Notes: a model not told the origin generated them from the letters alone. 64,000 nt of DNA from Gonatopus flavifemur (GCA_018340375.1 JAFFJZ010000007.1:7688001-7752000), one strand, 5' to 3'. Shown: positions 15,001 to 26,762, counted from the stretch's first letter. A program made the numbers and translations.

Positions 15001-18000
15001 AATAATGAAATCTTATATACGAAAATAGAAAACGAAAAAAAATCGATATTGCAGAAGTTTATATCGTTTATTATTCAAACGAATTAGCAATCAAATACCG
15101 AAATACTCGGCTGTCAAAGACCCAAAATCTTGGAGTATTTTTTTGAGCGATGTTTTCAGTTCCAGTTCATATTGTGGGTTTGAATTTTCATTTTGTTTCT
15201 AGAAACGATTCAAACTTCGACGACATTGAGAACTGTTGGGTTTCAAAAATTTTTAATACTTTTCGCGGTTGCTACACTGAGAACCCAATTTCTTAATCTT
15301 GAAGAAAATTTTTTTGCCCTCATTCTGATAAATCTTATTTCCGATGGAAAAAAAATTCATTTCAATTTAAAAATTCTCCATTGGATTGAAATCACATTCT
15401 TCGAATTGAAGAAGAATTATATTTCTGTTTCAATCTGATGCAAACTTTTTCCATTCAATTCAATTTTTTTTCCATTGGAAGAAAGATTTATTAGAATGAT
15501 GGCAAAGAAAAGTTTCTTTCAGTCTAAGAAATTCGGTTCTCAGTGTACGCGGGAAGAATTTTATTTGAAAAATTACCGTGAAATTTTACTGATCGAGGGA
15601 CAAGTAGAAATTTTTTAAATTATTACTATACATTTTGTAAAACTTATAGAAAAAATCACCTTCCATTGTTTAAAAACTTACTTATTTTTACAGGCTGTTC
15701 AGTAATTTCTTTCAGTGTATCATGACCAAATATTTTCTTTTCTTTTCTTTTTATAGAAGTCGTACTAAGATAGAGATAAATAAATTCCATAATTTATCAT
15801 TGTTTCGTATTAGACAAAATGCTTACATGAAATCTTCAAATACACGCACAAGAGTATACAACACGTATGTGGATCTTTGAGGGTGGTGAATTGGTCATTC
15901 TATACAAAACATGATACGAAAACTCAGGTATCCTGTCGTTCCGCTTTGCTATTATTAGGTAAACCCTAAACCTGGGATGATTTCATGTAACGGGACGATC
16001 TCGGGGGGGCTGAATATCAACCTGATTTCCGAATTGTATTCAATTAATCGAGCGGAATTTATTAATTTTATTCAAAACTGGAAAGAAAATTGTTTTCCTC
16101 TTGAAATTGAATTCATCATCTCTTTCAAACTCGTCATTCACCATACAGAAAAAGAGTATATTTCATTGAATCTAAGGAATTGTTGTAATATCGATAGATC
16201 GAGGAAATATAAATCTCTTTTGAAAAAAAAGAGAGCAAACGATGAATTTCAGTAAATAAACAACCTATTTAGTTTAAAAAAAAATCCACAAAAGATGTGA
16301 ATAACTTACCGCGCTCTTGTGATCATGTTGAGAATAATATTTGAAATTATGACACTATAACGCGGTACAGTGATAATTTTGTAAAAACGATGATTATTTA
16401 CCCGCGTACACTCAATTGCACACGATACACGTGGATCACGTCACTCTTTCGTATTAAAAAACATTCGAACTGCGGTGTGAGGAATAAAATAACAAACTAT
16501 GTATACTGATATTGTTGGACGAACTTCACATGTGCTATCTCGGAAACAAAATACTGTATTGTGTGGACAGAGTGATGGTATGTTGAATAGAGAACGCATG
16601 TTTGATTTTCTATCGCTGGAGGCAGCACCGAAACAGGTACATCCCTAACAGATCTGAATCTTCTTACCTATTTCCGGTAATTTCTTGGAATTTTAGCCAA
16701 TTCTTTTGAACCTATGGACCCTGTGGACAATACTCGAGAGTCGTACGTTTGAATTAAACTACTGCTGATAAAAAAGATCAATCTCTAGAGATAGGAACTT
16801 TCTGCTTTTTTGAAGAGCGATTTATGCTTCAGTTATGCTCTTTATTTTTCAAAATTCTGCTCATATTTGCTTCCAACATTATTTATTTATATTTCCTTAT
16901 TGATTATCAAAATGCTTTTCCTGTTAATTTTGAATAACTCATGTGAGTCAATGTGACGCAAAATACCCATAAACAATGAATTTTCAGTCTTTGAACATAC
17001 GTAAATCAGAGTTTAATAATTGAAATGTGAAGATTCATCATTTTAGTAAATTTGGAAGCTGATATTCTGAAACTAAATGATTGAATCATGACCTCTGTTT
17101 GTGCTAGCCACAATTTTTTATAATTTCAAGTGAACTAACAGAATGAACCCAAACATAAATTATCACTCATCTCCACCGCTATATTCATCACGGATGATTA
17201 GACATGAGATTATATGCGAATTTGTATTTTTATTTCTTTTTATTCTCACTCAATACTTGATAATTGATCTTTCATTAAATACATGTATATTATATGATCC
17301 CATACAGTCATAATCATATAGAATATTCAATAGTTGAGTTCATTGGGTGCACCCAAAGGTCCCCCAAATCGCTCCAAGTGTTTAGGATTCGCTGTTTTCA
17401 GTGATAAAAACAAATCGATTGTTTTGCAGTGGGAAATTTTGAATTCATAGACAAAAATCTGAAAAATTCTGACAAACTCTGAGAATCTTTGAAATTCTGA
17501 AGGAAAATTCAATAAATTCGCAACATTCTGTACAAACATTTTGAGGAATTTTTGAGAGTTCTTATTATTACATATTGAGTCTTTTTTTCTTATTTCAAAT
17601 AATGGAAACTAAATTAGTGCTCTGAAAGAATTCTTACAACACTTATAAATTGTTAACATTAATTTTTCTGATTATGACAAAATTCTTTAATCCCATAAAC
17701 ACATGATTATGCTAAATTCAAATATCATATGTGAAAAAAGTGTTTGAAAATTCATCTCAAACAGTCAAAAAAATTCCAAAACTTCCTCAGAGTTTTTCAG
17801 ATTGTTTCAGAGAAAATGCGATGTTCTTCAAAGCTTAATCATGGTTTTACGGAAATTTTACGGCGAAATATTTCCATACGAACTTATATTCCAAAGTAAT
17901 CTCACTAATCACTCGATTCCCAAGTAAAAATTCTAGCACAATTCACGGAATTTCATGCATTCGATAACCCTTCCTAACCCCCCCCCCCCCCAAAAGAAAA

Positions 18001-21000
18001 GAATTTTGGAAAAAAATCTCCGATTAAGGGCACTCAAGTACCAACAAAAGCGAGCCAAATTTTGCGCCAACTTTTTTCACATAAATTATGCGTCCAACGG
18101 GAATTTTCAATGGATAATAATAAAATCCACGACCAGAATTAGACTCTCAAGTTGAGTTTCAGTCTTTTTCTGATTTTCTGGCGAATATATAAAAGGATTT
18201 CAAAAGTAACAGCCTCCAAATGTCAAAAAGTTTTTGTAATTTTGTTTTCCAATACTCGCGAACTATGAAGAAACCTAAATTGATATTCAGAATCCAATCT
18301 CAGGTATGTACTTAATTATTATCGATTTCAAATTCAATTTTATCAAGTAGCTTCTCCTGATGCTTCAGTGCCTTTAAGGAAATACCAGCGTACCACCCGA
18401 GTGAACATTCTGTCTGCAAGATTTCTTCGATCTGAACTTATGAGACAATCTGAAAATTTCAAGGAATGATCTTTGATACTTTACAAATTGCGGTACATAG
18501 GCTGAATTTGAATTTCGGAAAAAAGTTCTTTTTCTCAGTCGGTAAAACTGAATTGTTTTTTTCGAAATTTGAAATTCAGGCTATGTACCGCGATTTGTAA
18601 AGTATCAAAGATTATTCCCTGAAAATTTCAGACTGTTTTATAAGTTCAGTTCGGAGAAATCCTGCAGACAAAATGTTTACTCGGATGGCACGCTGCTGGT
18701 ATCTCCTGAAAAGCACTCATCTGAGTTTAATTTGAATATTAGGAGAAGTGCGAATTAGAATTCCATCCAAATTTTTATGTGATTGTTGCTTAAATGTATA
18801 AATAAACCTATTCATTTACGGCTTTTTATCACGAAACCAATAAGCGAGGAGTAAAGTAATCTCTCGTTTTTTTTTTATATTTTCACAGGGTAATTCATTT
18901 ATAGGGGAGGATAACCTTGGGCTACCTTGGGACAGGTATAGATTGAGACAGTAGAAAATATTCAAAAATGGGTGATGTGAAAATTCTGAAAAAATTTCTC
19001 ACAAAATGTATTATTGTATCGTATAAATGGCTAAATTTTTGTGTTATAAACTTCATTATTTTTCGAATCAAAAATGAAAGTTGCTCACTTTTGCCGTAAC
19101 TAAAGTAAAATTCAATAACTCCATTGTCAGTAAATTTATCGGATTTGAGTTTCACATTCTCGTAATGAAATGGACACCATTTTTCACCTTATTTTATGCT
19201 GAAAAAGGATCCGTAAACAAAAAAAATGGAATTCATTCATTCATTGGGGCAACCAATTGCGTGTACCTTGGAAGATGTTCGCGTGAGACGTGCACGCATG
19301 ATTTTTGTACGTAGTCACATATAAAAAGTCTGTTAGCGTCCCAGTTGTTTGGATTACAACACTAGATTGAATTGCTGCACGATTAAATATCAATCACAAC
19401 AACAAACAAAAATTCTTATCGTTTTCTTCGATATTCTATTTCATACAACTTAATAATTTTCTGTCTATTCCACTCTTAGGGTGAAAAGTTATTCAGGGGA
19501 TGTATCAGCTATTGAATCTGTTCAATAAATCATAATAATTCGAATCTTAGGGTTTCACAAAAGGGTTCGATGTAAACTTGCCACTGTCTCATCCTATACT
19601 ACTCTGCAATGGTCTAGGTTGAGACACTTTCAGAGTCCGGATAAATTGTTTTGGCATTCAAAAAATTCAACAATGACGATTGCTATTAGGAGAGTCCTTT
19701 GTAGCTTAAGGTTGTACTTAATGATTTCAAGCGAAAAAAATTGCCTTCTTCTCAAAGTTTGTATTGTCTACACGAACAAATGAAAAGTGTCTCAACGTAG
19801 GCTACTCTCCCCTACTGAAATGTACAAAATTTCCAAAAAAAAAAGTCTAATCAGGCACGTATCTAGGGGGGGGGGGGGGGGGGTGTGGGACGGGTGGTGT
19901 ACCCTGAGATAATTTTTTGTAAAAATTACCGTGAAATTCCAGTAAACGAAGAATAAGTGAAAATTCTTCAAAAAATTACTGTGCAGCCTGTAAAAATGAA
20001 TGAGTTTTTGAACAGTTGGAATTGATATTTTGTATAGGTTTTACAAAATGTACAGTAATATTCAAAGAAATTCCTATTTGTCCCTCGATCACTGAAATTT
20101 CACGGTAATTTTTCAAATAAAATTCTCTCAGTGTAGCAGTTCCCGATTGCAAATTTATAACTGGTCAAACGATAGTCTGGAATATATCCAACTTTCAATA
20201 ATTAATACATTGCGAATAAAATTATTTTAGAGAGAAACCAATCTTTCCAAAAATGAAAGATGTTTCATTGTTTCAATGACTCTTCGATCGCGTATCCATT
20301 CATTTTGTTATCCACGCAGACCCAAAAAGGGTATCAGATATTATGACTGTTGAAAGGGAGCGCAAACTGCTACTATAGCAATTGCAATGATAATGGATGA
20401 CTTATATATAATCTGCATTGAATTCTATATAAATAAATTATATATAACTTTGATAATTTTTCCACTTGAGATATTTTATATTGATGGTGGGCGGCCCCGC
20501 TAGTCCACAGCCCTACTGCTAGTATCCATTTAAGCGCTATAAGATGTATATTTTTTATCCGTGCTTTTAACTTCAAAACAAAACTCCAATTGTTCGTACA
20601 AGTCCGTATCCAGAATTTCACTATCCTCCTCCAATCGATGTGTAATAAAGAACAAATAGGGGAATTCGGATTTGAATGAGTTACTAAAATTATGAATCTT
20701 CAAACGTTCATTTTTGAAGAATCCCTCAAGAATTTTTCTTTCATTCAATTTTCTGTGATTTGTGTTAGAAAGTTAAAACACACTTCAATCTTCAGTCGTA
20801 AATGTGACGTAAAAGTACACAATAATTCCCTCAGGATCAAAGCCAGGGACTTTGTACCCCCCTGGTTAAAAAAATCCATAGAATCTGACGAAATGAAATT
20901 GATTGGGATTTGTTCAGAACATTGTGAAAGATTCAATCAGAATCACATTGGAAAAATACACTTATCCGATTAAATTTCATTGAAAATGGTTGAATAGGCG

Positions 21001-24000
21001 AGAATCCATCGGTTTGTTTAATCAGGCCCCTTGGTTGGCTAGTGATTAAGTGCAAAAGAAAAAATAAATAATTATAATCATTATTCGTAGTCATCTATTA
21101 TCACTTTATATCTTGAATTTTTCTAAATTAGTAAATAAATAAAAGAAGAAACAATGATTCGATTTTCGTTCTGAATGCTGATAATGAAGTTCTGATAAGT
21201 TTCAATGGCATCAAATATTCATTTTTAATTCATTACCATTACTCTCATAAGGAGTATTGATTAAAAAAGTTTTAAGGAACTATTTCCAAATTCAAATTGA
21301 TAATTTATGCTGTCTGGATCTTCAATTCTAGATAATACACAAGAGTCACTAATGAATTTCAAAAAAATCTCCTTCTGAACTCCTTGAGAATTCAAAGAAT
21401 CTGAATTGAAGCACTCAATTCATCAGACATTTGTGAGTTTTTTAAAAATTTTATTTATTTATTTATTTATTCATCATAAACGGGCTACAACCCTCAACAA
21501 TATCATGATACGTAGAAAATTTATCAAGAAATCCGAATCACAATAGATTTGACCATACAGCCATTCGAATAAGTAAGAAAGCACAGAAAGAAAAAAGAAA
21601 AGTATAAAATGATAACAGAAAAAAATCTTTAGCTACGCAAATTAGAATTCACAAGCGTCTTAAGCGACCCAATAGTTACATTAAACAAACCAAACCAACC
21701 AGAGTTTTCATTAAATAACGTACAAAGACGCTGCACCGGAGATCTATAATCCATAAACCTACTGATCAAGACGGTCTGAAAATTTAAACTGGTATGACGC
21801 AAAAACCTACTTTGAACTATAATGGCAAAAGAGATAACAACCCGGGTAGAAATAAATCCTGGCATTCCCCAGTTCTGACCAGGCGCTGAAAATAACTGGG
21901 AAGTGCCCGAATTATTTGTACCCGAGAAATCACTGCAATCGATTGAACCATTAAAGATTTAAAAAATGAAAATCAAATCGTTTCTCTTCCTCGTAAATGA
22001 CAAGTTAGGAATGTTGAATTTCAACGATATAGCGCCATAATAATGATCAACAAAACTCATAGGCTCCCTAATTCTATACTCTACATACGTAAAATAAATT
22101 TTCAAACATTTTTTTGCAACTTTTCTGGAATTCTTGGAATTTTAAAACAATTCAGAACTCCCTTTTCAGATTCATTAACGATTCTTGTGTGTTATTTGTG
22201 AGGAAATTGCTCTAATCACATACAGTACGAACACCGTATAGAGAAAATTTGTTCATCAAGGATTCTTGATATGAAAAATTCAATAATAAATATCGCGTAA
22301 TAATTTACTTTTCGGAACTAACCGATGTACCAGACGATCGTAAGATTAATAAAACCTCAGATGGATGTGTTTTCGACTAATGACGATAACCAATTGAATT
22401 TTGAGTGTGGCAGTGAAAATGTTCTCAATAATTTTTTGGCAATAAATCTTTATTAAAATGTATCGAATTCTCAATGAATCGGATTGAATTATCGTGAAGT
22501 TTTGTGAAATTCGTTGAAGAGATTCCGTGATAATTGTGTGCAATCCTGGTTGAATTTTGATGAACTTTTTCCAAACTGTGGATGATCTGCGGAAACAAAT
22601 TGAAAGTGATACTGGATTTTCAGATGAAACATTAATTTTCTCAGATTAGAGGATTTTTTGAATAAAAATGTTATGATTTTTATTGGATGCTACATACCTG
22701 ACGTATATAAAATATATACACATGAGATAATTTACACTAAATTCCAACGTCATCTATAATTTGAACGAAGTTCATCAAATTCAGATGTGTTTTGAATTGT
22801 GGAAATGTTATTCTTAAATATAAATGGATTCTGAATTATTCAGAATCGATATATTGATTTTTTATGCAATTGCAGCTTCATAAAATTCGAAGAAAATAAA
22901 TACAAAGGGTCAGCACTGCAGTCGATATTATGAGATATCAAAAGAATGAAAGAACAATATTATGAATATTACTCACTTTGGTTGTGTTTGTAGGACACGA
23001 AGTCTAGAACTGTCCATGGGTATCCATTCGTCGAATCGAGAACTCCATTTGTCGAAGTGTATCAACACCTCCTGTTCAGCCCAATCGGTTTCAACGACTT
23101 TGGCGGAATACCTGAATGTTATTGAGATAAGATGTAATATAATTCTTCCACTTATAAGCACAAATGTGATGTAGAATTTACCATTTCTCATTGAAATCTT
23201 TGGCCTCCAATCTTGCTCCGGGAAAGAAGTGAAGATTCCCTCTATTGATGGTTTTGGATTTCAATTCTGGGGGGTCGGGAAACTTCTTGGGCTCCATCGA
23301 AGCTGTTTGTGGTTCTGTTTTCCCCTCGGGTACAAGATTTTCCCCTGGATTTTCGACATTCACTTCTGAATCTACAATCCCCAATTGTATGGCCATGGCG
23401 TTGACCTCCATTTCAGAGTTCTCCATCTCCTGTTTGATATTTTGTTCGTTCGTATTCTCGATCGGGGGATTGTCATCGTCAGTGGAATCATTCATAGTTG
23501 ATCCCACAGGGTCGGTAGAATCCGATGGTATGGAGTTTGATTCTAGAAAATCTGTGTCCCGACGATCCTCCACTGTCAAGGAGGTGTCCCTTGGAACTGA
23601 CGGAGAGGTGGTTAAAGTGGAATTGGAAACCTCAGAATCGCCACAACTGAGAGTAGATGAATCCTCTTGAAGGGGACTAGAGGAAGATGATATAATAGGT
23701 GCTTCTACCGGATCTAAAATCGAGATCGAAAAATAACATATCTATTTGAGAAATTGACATAATAATAAAACAAGAATACAAAGAATGTGTATATATATAT
23801 GTTATATACGTACATACGTACATATCAAGAGTAAAGGAAAAAAAAATGGTTTTCCACCCAATCGATTGAAATCGTCTGCTTCGGAGACGTTTTTCTCGAA
23901 AACGTTTAGATTTTACATGCTTCACTTTCGAAATTCAAGAAACTCCGATTATACAACGAAAATTGAGAATGATGAAATCGAACGTTGAATATTGATACAT

Positions 24001-24832
24001 ACGCAATAAAATTTTTTTTCTCGACACCGTACGAAGTAAACGTGTGCGACACTCTTTACCGGCGAGCTCAAATATTCCGCGCAAACTCGGGGAAAGCGGA
24101 TTTTAAACGGAAGTATAATTTATAAGAGAACATTGCCGCAAGAATGAGCTTAACAATGACGAAACAAAAGTCTGACTCGTAGCTCGAGTTTCTCTTGTTT
24201 ATCGATGACATACACGAAAATTTCACCAATACTCGGATTATTAGAAAAGATAAAAAAAAAATCAGCAGCGGAGATACGACGGACACCGGCTCACTCGATA
24301 TTTCGTGTCGATCGTAGAAACGAATGGAAGAGTGGGAGGAGCCTTGTTGAACAACGGAAATGTGTGTTATAAAAGCACACGCGAGTAAGAGAGAAAGAGA
24401 GATAGTGAGAGCAAAGATGCCGGGGAGCGAGGGGAGAGAATAAGAATTGGAATGCGCAACATTGTCCACGTATAAAACGATTATTGCAACAAAAAACAAG
24501 TAGCCAAGAGTAAAAAACATAATTTAACAAGACGATTAGATGGAATTGTACAAACCTGGATGGTTGTCATAGTCGTTGAAGATCGAGGGCACGCTGCCTT
24601 TTCGTAAGAGGAATTTGTGTCCTTTGGCGGCGGGCTCGTAGTCGGTTCTTTTGAAATGCCTGTGGCACACAACTTGGCCGGATGTTGGCTTAAAAGTGGC
24701 CTCGAAGCCGCCACTTTCGAGCCACCTACTTCTCAAATGCGTATCCTTGGGAAATTGGTGTATCGGGAATCCTTTTGATTTGGTCTCTTGTACGTCCGCC
24801 TCACAGCTACGCACGCAACATTTGCGCGCCAT
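1..24832 (-). CDS. MBD-R2: MBD-R2 / PHF20-like chromatin reader (THAP, Tudor x2, MBD, C2H2, PHD); 3' end outside window
   Basis: Fourteen coding exons read on the minus strand: 24832-24556, 23713-23182, 23111-22977, 5968-5868, 4525-4440, 3857-3452, 3385-3271, 3184-2886, 2694-1933, 1847-1716, 1562-1479, 1299-876, 794-382 and 173-1 (open at the window edge). Phases agree at every join and give about 1313 residues so far. Domains in order: an N-terminal THAP finger (C5/C10...C56-x2-H59, then SVPSIF, the AVPTIF-type box), a Ser/Thr-rich linker, Tudor 1 (about 255-312, split over exons 2-3), Tudor 2 (about 316-377; [26 protein letters not shown]), an MBD (about 520-590; [18 protein letters not shown]), a C2H2 finger near 666-692 and a C4HC3 PHD finger near 1000-1045. 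This order is that of Drosophila MBD-R2, a subunit of the NSL histone acetyltransferase complex at active promoters. The start chosen is the ATG giving MARKCC; two in-frame ATGs lie just upstream. Function is inferred from the family. Confidence 0.9.
7964..8072. mobile_element. Small TA-flanked palindromic element (TGAACT termini)
   Basis: Ends TGAACTGTCCAAAAG and CTTTTGGAAAGTTCA are inverted repeats, each flanked by TA. The right TA is shared with the next element at 8075. Confidence 0.65.
8075..8276. mobile_element. Third-layer fold-back MITE, CACGGAGAAAAA termini
   Basis: Ends CACGGAGAAAAATTTGTAG and CTACAAATTTCTCTCCGTG, flanked by TA. An internal pair (GAGGAACAGA and TCTGTTCCTC) continues the stem. 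About 200 bp, non-coding. Confidence 0.8.
9581..9896. repeat. Inverted-repeat (hairpin) element
   Basis: Left arm contains AAATTTGGTATTGTCGA; right arm contains TCGACAATACCCAAATTT, with matching outer CATGCTTTTT and AAAAAAGCAT. Non-coding. Confidence 0.6.
9893..11818. mobile_element. Fold-back element split by a 1.3-kb insertion
   Basis: Left arm (about 9893-10110) carries CCCTTGTGGAAAT and ACTATGTCAAG; the right arm (about 11650-11818) carries their complements ATTTCCACAAGGG and CTTGACATAGT in mirror order. The CACGGAG element at 10330-11631 lies between the arms. Confidence 0.65.
10330..11631. mobile_element. Large CACGGAGAAAAA-terminus element, 1.3 kb
   Basis: Ends CACGGAGAAAAAT and ATTTTTCTCCGTG. 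It is flanked by CA rather than TA on both sides. The interior is A/T-rich with a short tandem run of ACATCTT/ACATATT near 10945-10990 and no recognisable transposase. It is nested inside the 9893-11818 fold-back. Confidence 0.65.
12093..12809. mobile_element. TA-flanked element with CACGGAGAG termini, 717 bp
   Basis: Ends CACGGAGAGAAA and TTTCTCTCCGTG (an AGAATAGTT stretch lies just inside the right end), with TA at 12091-12092 and 12810-12811. Internal motifs around GTAACATAGTAATCATT recur in both orientations. Its right TA is also the left TA of the next element. Confidence 0.75.
13021..13577. mobile_element. TA-flanked CACG(C/G)AGAAAAG element inside the hAT element
   Basis: Ends CACGCAGAAAAG and CTTTTCTCCGTG (one mismatch), with TA on both sides. 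Inner arms AGAGTTCACTATTTAACATAG and AGTGAACTTTACTATTT correspond. It holds a further palindrome at 13122-13349. Confidence 0.7.
13122..13349. repeat. Palindrome nested in the 13021-13577 MITE
   Basis: Ends GGTAAGAGACC and GGTCTCTTACC; inner ATACCCGATCAG pairs with CTGATCGGGTAT. Non-coding. Confidence 0.65.
14400..14597 (+). pseudogene. Probable N-terminal remnant of a hAT transposase (BED-finger-like start)
   Basis: A 65-codon ORF: a basic and Asp-rich leader, then [11 protein letters not shown], which resembles the SKxWxYF start of the BED zinc finger that opens many hAT transposases. The Cys/His ligands never appear because the frame ends. It is preceded by a pyrimidine-poor AG (TTTCACAG) that could be a splice acceptor. 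Its position inside terminal repeats of hAT type supports the reading; the ORF alone would be weak evidence. Confidence 0.45.
15275..15545. mobile_element. TA-flanked fold-back MITE with CACTGAGAAC termini
   Basis: Ends CACTGAGAACCCAATTTCTTA and TAAGAAATTCGGTTCTCAGTG, flanked by TA. Inner arms (TTGCCCTCATTCTGATAAATC against a GATTTATTAGAATGATGGCAA-type match) extend the stem. Non-coding. Confidence 0.75.
15548..15717. repeat. Repeat family with TTACCGTGAAATT motif, copy 1
   Basis: Contains AGAATTTTATTTGAAAAATT, then ACCGTGAAATTT and GATCGAGGGACAA. The same blocks occur in reverse orientation at 19926-20133, so this is a dispersed element. It abuts the TA of the preceding MITE and ends in TTTCAGTG + TA. 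Confidence 0.6.
17978..17991 (+). repeat. Poly-C run
   Basis: 14 consecutive C residues in an A/T-rich intron. Possible site of sequencing length error. Confidence 0.9.
18366..18717. repeat. 350-bp palindrome (hairpin element)
   Basis: Two arms of about 165 bp: the left has AATACCAGCGTACCACCCGA, TTTACAAATTGCGGTACATA; the right has TATGTACCGCGATTTGTAAA and TCGGATGGCACGCTGCTGGT in mirror order. The centre is a short loop near 18525-18555. Non-coding. Confidence 0.8.
18901..19815. mobile_element. Possible element with AGGGGAG termini
   Basis: Left end ATAGGGGAGGATAACCTTGG with GATTGAGACAG inside; right end GTGTCTCAAC...CTACTCTCCCCTA. The outer match is short and imperfect, so the boundaries are tentative. 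Confidence 0.4.
19866..19883 (+). repeat. Poly-G run
   Basis: 18 consecutive G residues, isolated in A/T-rich intron. Confidence 0.9.
19926..20133. repeat. Repeat family with TTACCGTGAAATT motif, copy 2 (reverse orientation)
   Basis: Reverse-complement relative of 15548-15717, sharing TTGTCCCTCGATCA, TTTACAAAATGTACAGTAAT-type blocks and the end CTCAGTG + TA. It is also a weak fold-back (ATTACCGTGAAATT at left, AATTTCACGGTAAT at right). Confidence 0.65.
21440..21865 (-). mobile_element. Possible 3' remnant of a non-LTR retrotransposon
   Basis: On the minus strand a 78-codon ORF (21865-21629) is followed by sequence ending in GCCCGTTTATGATGAATAAA and further TAAA repeats, resembling the microsatellite 3' tail of many insect LINEs. 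No reverse-transcriptase motif is visible, so the assignment rests on the tail alone. Confidence 0.3.
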
Positions 24833-25234
24833 TCTCATTTTTGATCTCGCACCCACACTCGCGGTCCTTTCTTTTCAAGCACACCACAGCACCACGAGCC
24901 ACGGTTGCTTTTTCACACTGCACACTACATTACGACGTGTTCATTGAAGAAAACAAATCTAATGATTACTCGTGCAAGACACCGAATGGTCCACGCTACG
25001 ATGTTGCGGTCAATTAGTAAAACAACTGACGTCCATAAAACCACTAAACGTTCACTACTACACTGATCATGGATTAGGAACTGCATGAGGTGAACCACGA
25101 TCGACCATAGGGTTACACGTTCATCAAGAGTTGCCGAGTGCTTTGTGGAAGTATCATACAACAGGTGTGTTCATTTTGGATACTTCTGACAACTATTCCG
25201 GTAGATCTGGGTAGATCTGTTCAGGCAGCTCCTT

Positions 25235-26260
25235 CGACTCGAGCAGAGATGAGTGAAGAGATTGCTAACGTAATACTGAAATCGTGGTATGGTTTTTGGA
25301 CTAGCGACATCACGCAGCAATGATACCAACTAACAAATAAATATTTGATGATTGCTCAGATCGAATGGAATTACCCAATCATTGTGGTTCCACTTTTTAG
25401 TTGGTATCATTGCTACGTGATGTCGCTAGTCCAAAAACCATACCACGATTTCAGTATTACGTTAGCAATCTCTCCACCTTAGAGCATATATATATGGAGT
25501 GCTAATCCAGCCCGTTTTCTATAGTTTCATTGAAGCCAAGATGTTTCAGATCAAAGTTGCAATTGCGCATGTGCGTTCTTCATCGGCAAATCTCGTAAGT
25601 TTCGGGTACCTTCGGTGATATATATATGCCTAGGTGGAAAGTAGACACGTCAAAATATTTTAAGGTTATATTTATTTCTTTGACAGATTTGGTTTTTGGT
25701 TGACAAAGTTGGTTTTTAGTAAATTGAAAATATTAATTCATGAAAAAAGCATAAGAATTTTAAATAAAGTAATTCTCTCATAGAATCGATTGATAAAGGA
25801 TTCCAGGATTTCATGCAAGTTATTTCGAAGAGTAAAATCAATTCTCTAATCATATTTTAATTCATTGGTTTTTAAATAATACTAGTTTTGTAAATTTATG
25901 TCGAATAAATTCCTTTGTTGTTTTGTCATTAACACGTCGTGCTTCGTGATGTAATCTTATTTTCAAATATAATCTTGCGATGTGTACAATAAACATTGCG
26001 TCTCTTTTGCATTATCGTATAAATTCTGTATCGTTATTTAGTTTTTTATAACCTCATAACTCACGATTAATTTCAAAACTTACATACATATATATATTTT
26101 TATACTTCGGTAGGTATCGGAAGATTTCGTAAAAGATCGGAAACTTCGCACCTGCGCAATCGAGGAATATATCCGAAACATGTTGGCATCAGGCAAACGG
26201 GCTGGATCAGCACTCTATATATATATATGCTCTAAACTCTCCACTCATCTCTGACTCGAG
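25235..26260. mobile_element. Fold-back element, original target of later insertions
   Basis: Left arm GACTCGAGCAGAGATGAGTG...AGATTGCTAACGTAATACTG and CACGCAGCAATGATACC; the right arm carries the complements from about 25393, is interrupted by 25478-26236, and resumes with ACTCATCTCTGACTCGAG. Non-coding. Confidence 0.75.
25478..26236. mobile_element. Non-autonomous hAT-like element, 759 bp
   Basis: Exact 8-bp TSD CTCTCCAC at 25470-25477 and 26237-26244. Terminal arms TTAGAGCATATATATATGGA and its near complement; inner GATCCAGCCCGTTT matches on the opposite arm, and the arms remain similar for about 140 bp. No ORF of note. Confidence 0.8.
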
Positions 26261-26271
26261 CTAGCTTCTAC

Positions 26272-26643
26272 GGTAGAGTATCATAATACCGAATGTGCAT
26301 AATACCGAATGTGTCATAGCACCGAATGTGTCATAGTACCGAATGCTCATAGTACCGAATGCTCATAAGACCGAATGTGCATCGTCTCGAATAAAAAAAT
26401 ATGAATTTCAAAATAAATAAAAAAGTGGACCATTTCTGTCATAAAAAATTGATCGTTCCCACATGATATGCGTAAACGAATCATTTTTTATGACGGAAGT
26501 GGCGTATTTTTGGATTCATTTCAAAATTTATATTTTTTTATTCGGGACTATGCACATTCGGTCTTATGAACATTCGGTACTATGAGCATTCGGGAATATG
26601 AACATTCGGTACTATGACACATTCGGTATTATGATACTCTACC
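26272..26643. mobile_element. Fold-back with tandem ACCGAATG repeats in its arms; 9-bp TSD
   Basis: Ends GGTAGAGTATCATAATACCG and CGGTATTATGATACTCTACC, flanked by the 9-bp direct repeat AGCTTCTAC (26263-26271 and 26644-26652). Both arms consist of repeated units of the form ACCGAATGtgCATA. Nine-base TSDs occur in Mutator-like elements, but no transposase is present, so the class is open. Confidence 0.8.
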
Positions 26644-26654
26644 AGCTTCTACGT

Positions 26655-26762
26655 CAGTGATGCCAGGAAAGACGGTGTGGACCGAAAAATCAGCCCCTCT
26701 ACCGTGCACACGATGAAACTTTCGTATACATGTGAGTCACACAGTGAGTCCTGGCATCACTG
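26655..26762. mobile_element. hAT MITE (CAGTGATGCCAGG ends), 108 bp
   Basis: Inverted ends CAGTGATGCCAGG and CCTGGCATCACTG, exact 8-bp TSD TTCTACGT (26647-26654 and 26763-26770). Confidence 0.9.

Larger units (their letters stand above)
5969..22976 (-). other. 17-kb intron of the MBD-R2-like gene
   Basis: Lies between exon 3 (ending in Tudor 1) and exon 4 (starting Tudor 2); both junctions are phase 2 and rejoin as one Lys codon. The remaining introns within 1-6000 are short, so this one has been expanded. Much of the expansion is fold-back elements listed separately (7.6-8.5, 9.6-15.7, 18.4-20.1 kb). Elsewhere inside it (16.0-18.3, 20.2-22.9 kb) I see only A/T-rich sequence and short ORFs without recognisable domains. 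Confidence 0.75.

Noticed and set aside
20692..20973. Plus-strand ORF of 93 codons in the large intron
   Set aside because: No recognisable motif, no supporting splice context, and it overlaps minus-strand ORFs of similar quality.
23245..23670. Plus-strand ORF of 141 codons
   Set aside because: Antisense shadow of MBD-R2 exon 2.
24068..24520. Minus-strand ORF of 150 codons in the first MBD-R2 intron, hydrophobic
   Set aside because: Lies wholly in an intron, has no recognisable domain, and its hydrophobicity follows from the T-rich sequence.
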